Assembly: GCA_963792885.1 (NCBI GenBank)
Contig: CAWBXX010000003.1
Coordinates: 434,001-498,000 of the forward strand
DNA length: 64,000 nt
Direction of reading: 5' to 3'
Origin: DASWJZ01 sp963792885
GTDB lineage: Bacteria > Pseudomonadota > Alphaproteobacteria > Rhizobiales > Afifellaceae
Shown here: piece by piece, positions 63,914 to 64,000 of the stretch
How the letters are laid out: each line of letters begins with the position of its first letter
Position numbering within the stretch: position 1 is the first letter of the stretch
Program-made: the position numbers and the translations under genes
The notes under the pieces: generated by a model
Databases searched by the model: none
Told to the model about the DNA's origin: nothing
Seen by the model: the letters and a program-made list of their open reading frames with translations, nothing else

Positions 63914-64000
63914 CGAAGCCCCAGCGCAGCGGCGCGGAAATCCTCGAAGCGTCGCGCGCGACGCTTCATCGCCTCCGCGTCCTCGCCCCATTGCGCGATG
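63910..64000 (-). CDS. C-terminal fragment of an unidentified protein
   Basis: A minus-strand frame enters from the window edge and stops with TAG at 63910-63912, giving IAQWGEDAEAMKRRARRFED then FRAAALGLR. Helical and basic; too short to identify. Its stop overlaps the DUF4260 stop. Confidence 0.35.
   Translation of the reverse strand, partial: IAQWGEDAEAMKRRARRFEDFRAAALGLR

Overview
The window is high-GC chromosomal DNA of an alphaproteobacterium, most likely of the order Hyphomicrobiales (Rhizobiales). Pointers are two clpS paralogues, an ExoD protein, DUF1489, a phasin, a TadG-type Flp pilus protein, DUF3175 and a cyoABCD bo3 oxidase. It is mainly ordinary core and accessory metabolism. 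There are no CRISPR arrays, insertion sequences, rRNA or prophage. One tRNA (Leu, anticodon GAG) is present.

Layout. 1-8.2 kb: tail of a membrane protein, clpS2, an ExoD protein, a proline-rich membrane protein, and an RND efflux operon (adaptor plus pump) broken by about two dozen frameshifts. 8.3-16.5 kb: clpS-clpA, a phasin with a TGC-rich upstream region, a D,D-carboxypeptidase with SPOR domain, membrane J-domain and VWA proteins, panC and DUF1489. 16.5-30.3 kb: methylcrotonyl-CoA carboxylase alpha, an FAD oxidoreductase, a phospholipase D-like protein, L-serine dehydratase (frameshifted), msrB, a tyrosine phosphatase, a YvlD-like protein (frameshifted), aqpZ, a Cys-rich peptide, a RelE/XRE toxin-antitoxin pair, methylcrotonyl-CoA carboxylase beta and DUF599. 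30.5-37.1 kb: TadG, an MFS carrier and a compact envelope gene cluster (secreted protein, bitopic membrane protein, trypsin-like protease, and a convergent secreted protein). 37.2-46.9 kb: aldo/keto reductase, GNATs, a class III cyclase, isovaleryl-CoA dehydrogenase, a LysR/MFS divergent pair, VOC protein, GH25 lipoprotein, mgtE and tRNA-Leu. 46.9-64 kb: DUF3175 pair, lipB, DHA2 carrier, acylphosphatase, propionyl-CoA carboxylase alpha, DMT carrier, alpha/beta hydrolase, cyoABCD, a B12-type radical SAM protein, GFA protein, YARHG protein, propionyl-CoA carboxylase beta and DUF4260.

Functional themes. Five enzymes of leucine and propionyl-CoA catabolism (MccA, MccB, Ivd, PccA, PccB) lie on the minus strand, roughly 11 kb apart, instead of in one cluster. 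ClpS and ClpA form an N-end-rule adaptor/unfoldase unit, with a second ClpS 10 kb away. CyoABCD supplies a terminal quinol oxidase. The best candidate for an undescribed system is the overlapping three-gene envelope operon at 33.5-36.4 kb.

Sequence quality. Many genes are intact except for one-base frameshifts, and nearly all are extra bases. In the RND operon 24 or so such events fall in 2.6 kb while the protein between them stays well conserved. I read most of these as uncorrected long-read insertion errors, but true decay cannot be excluded from sequence alone.
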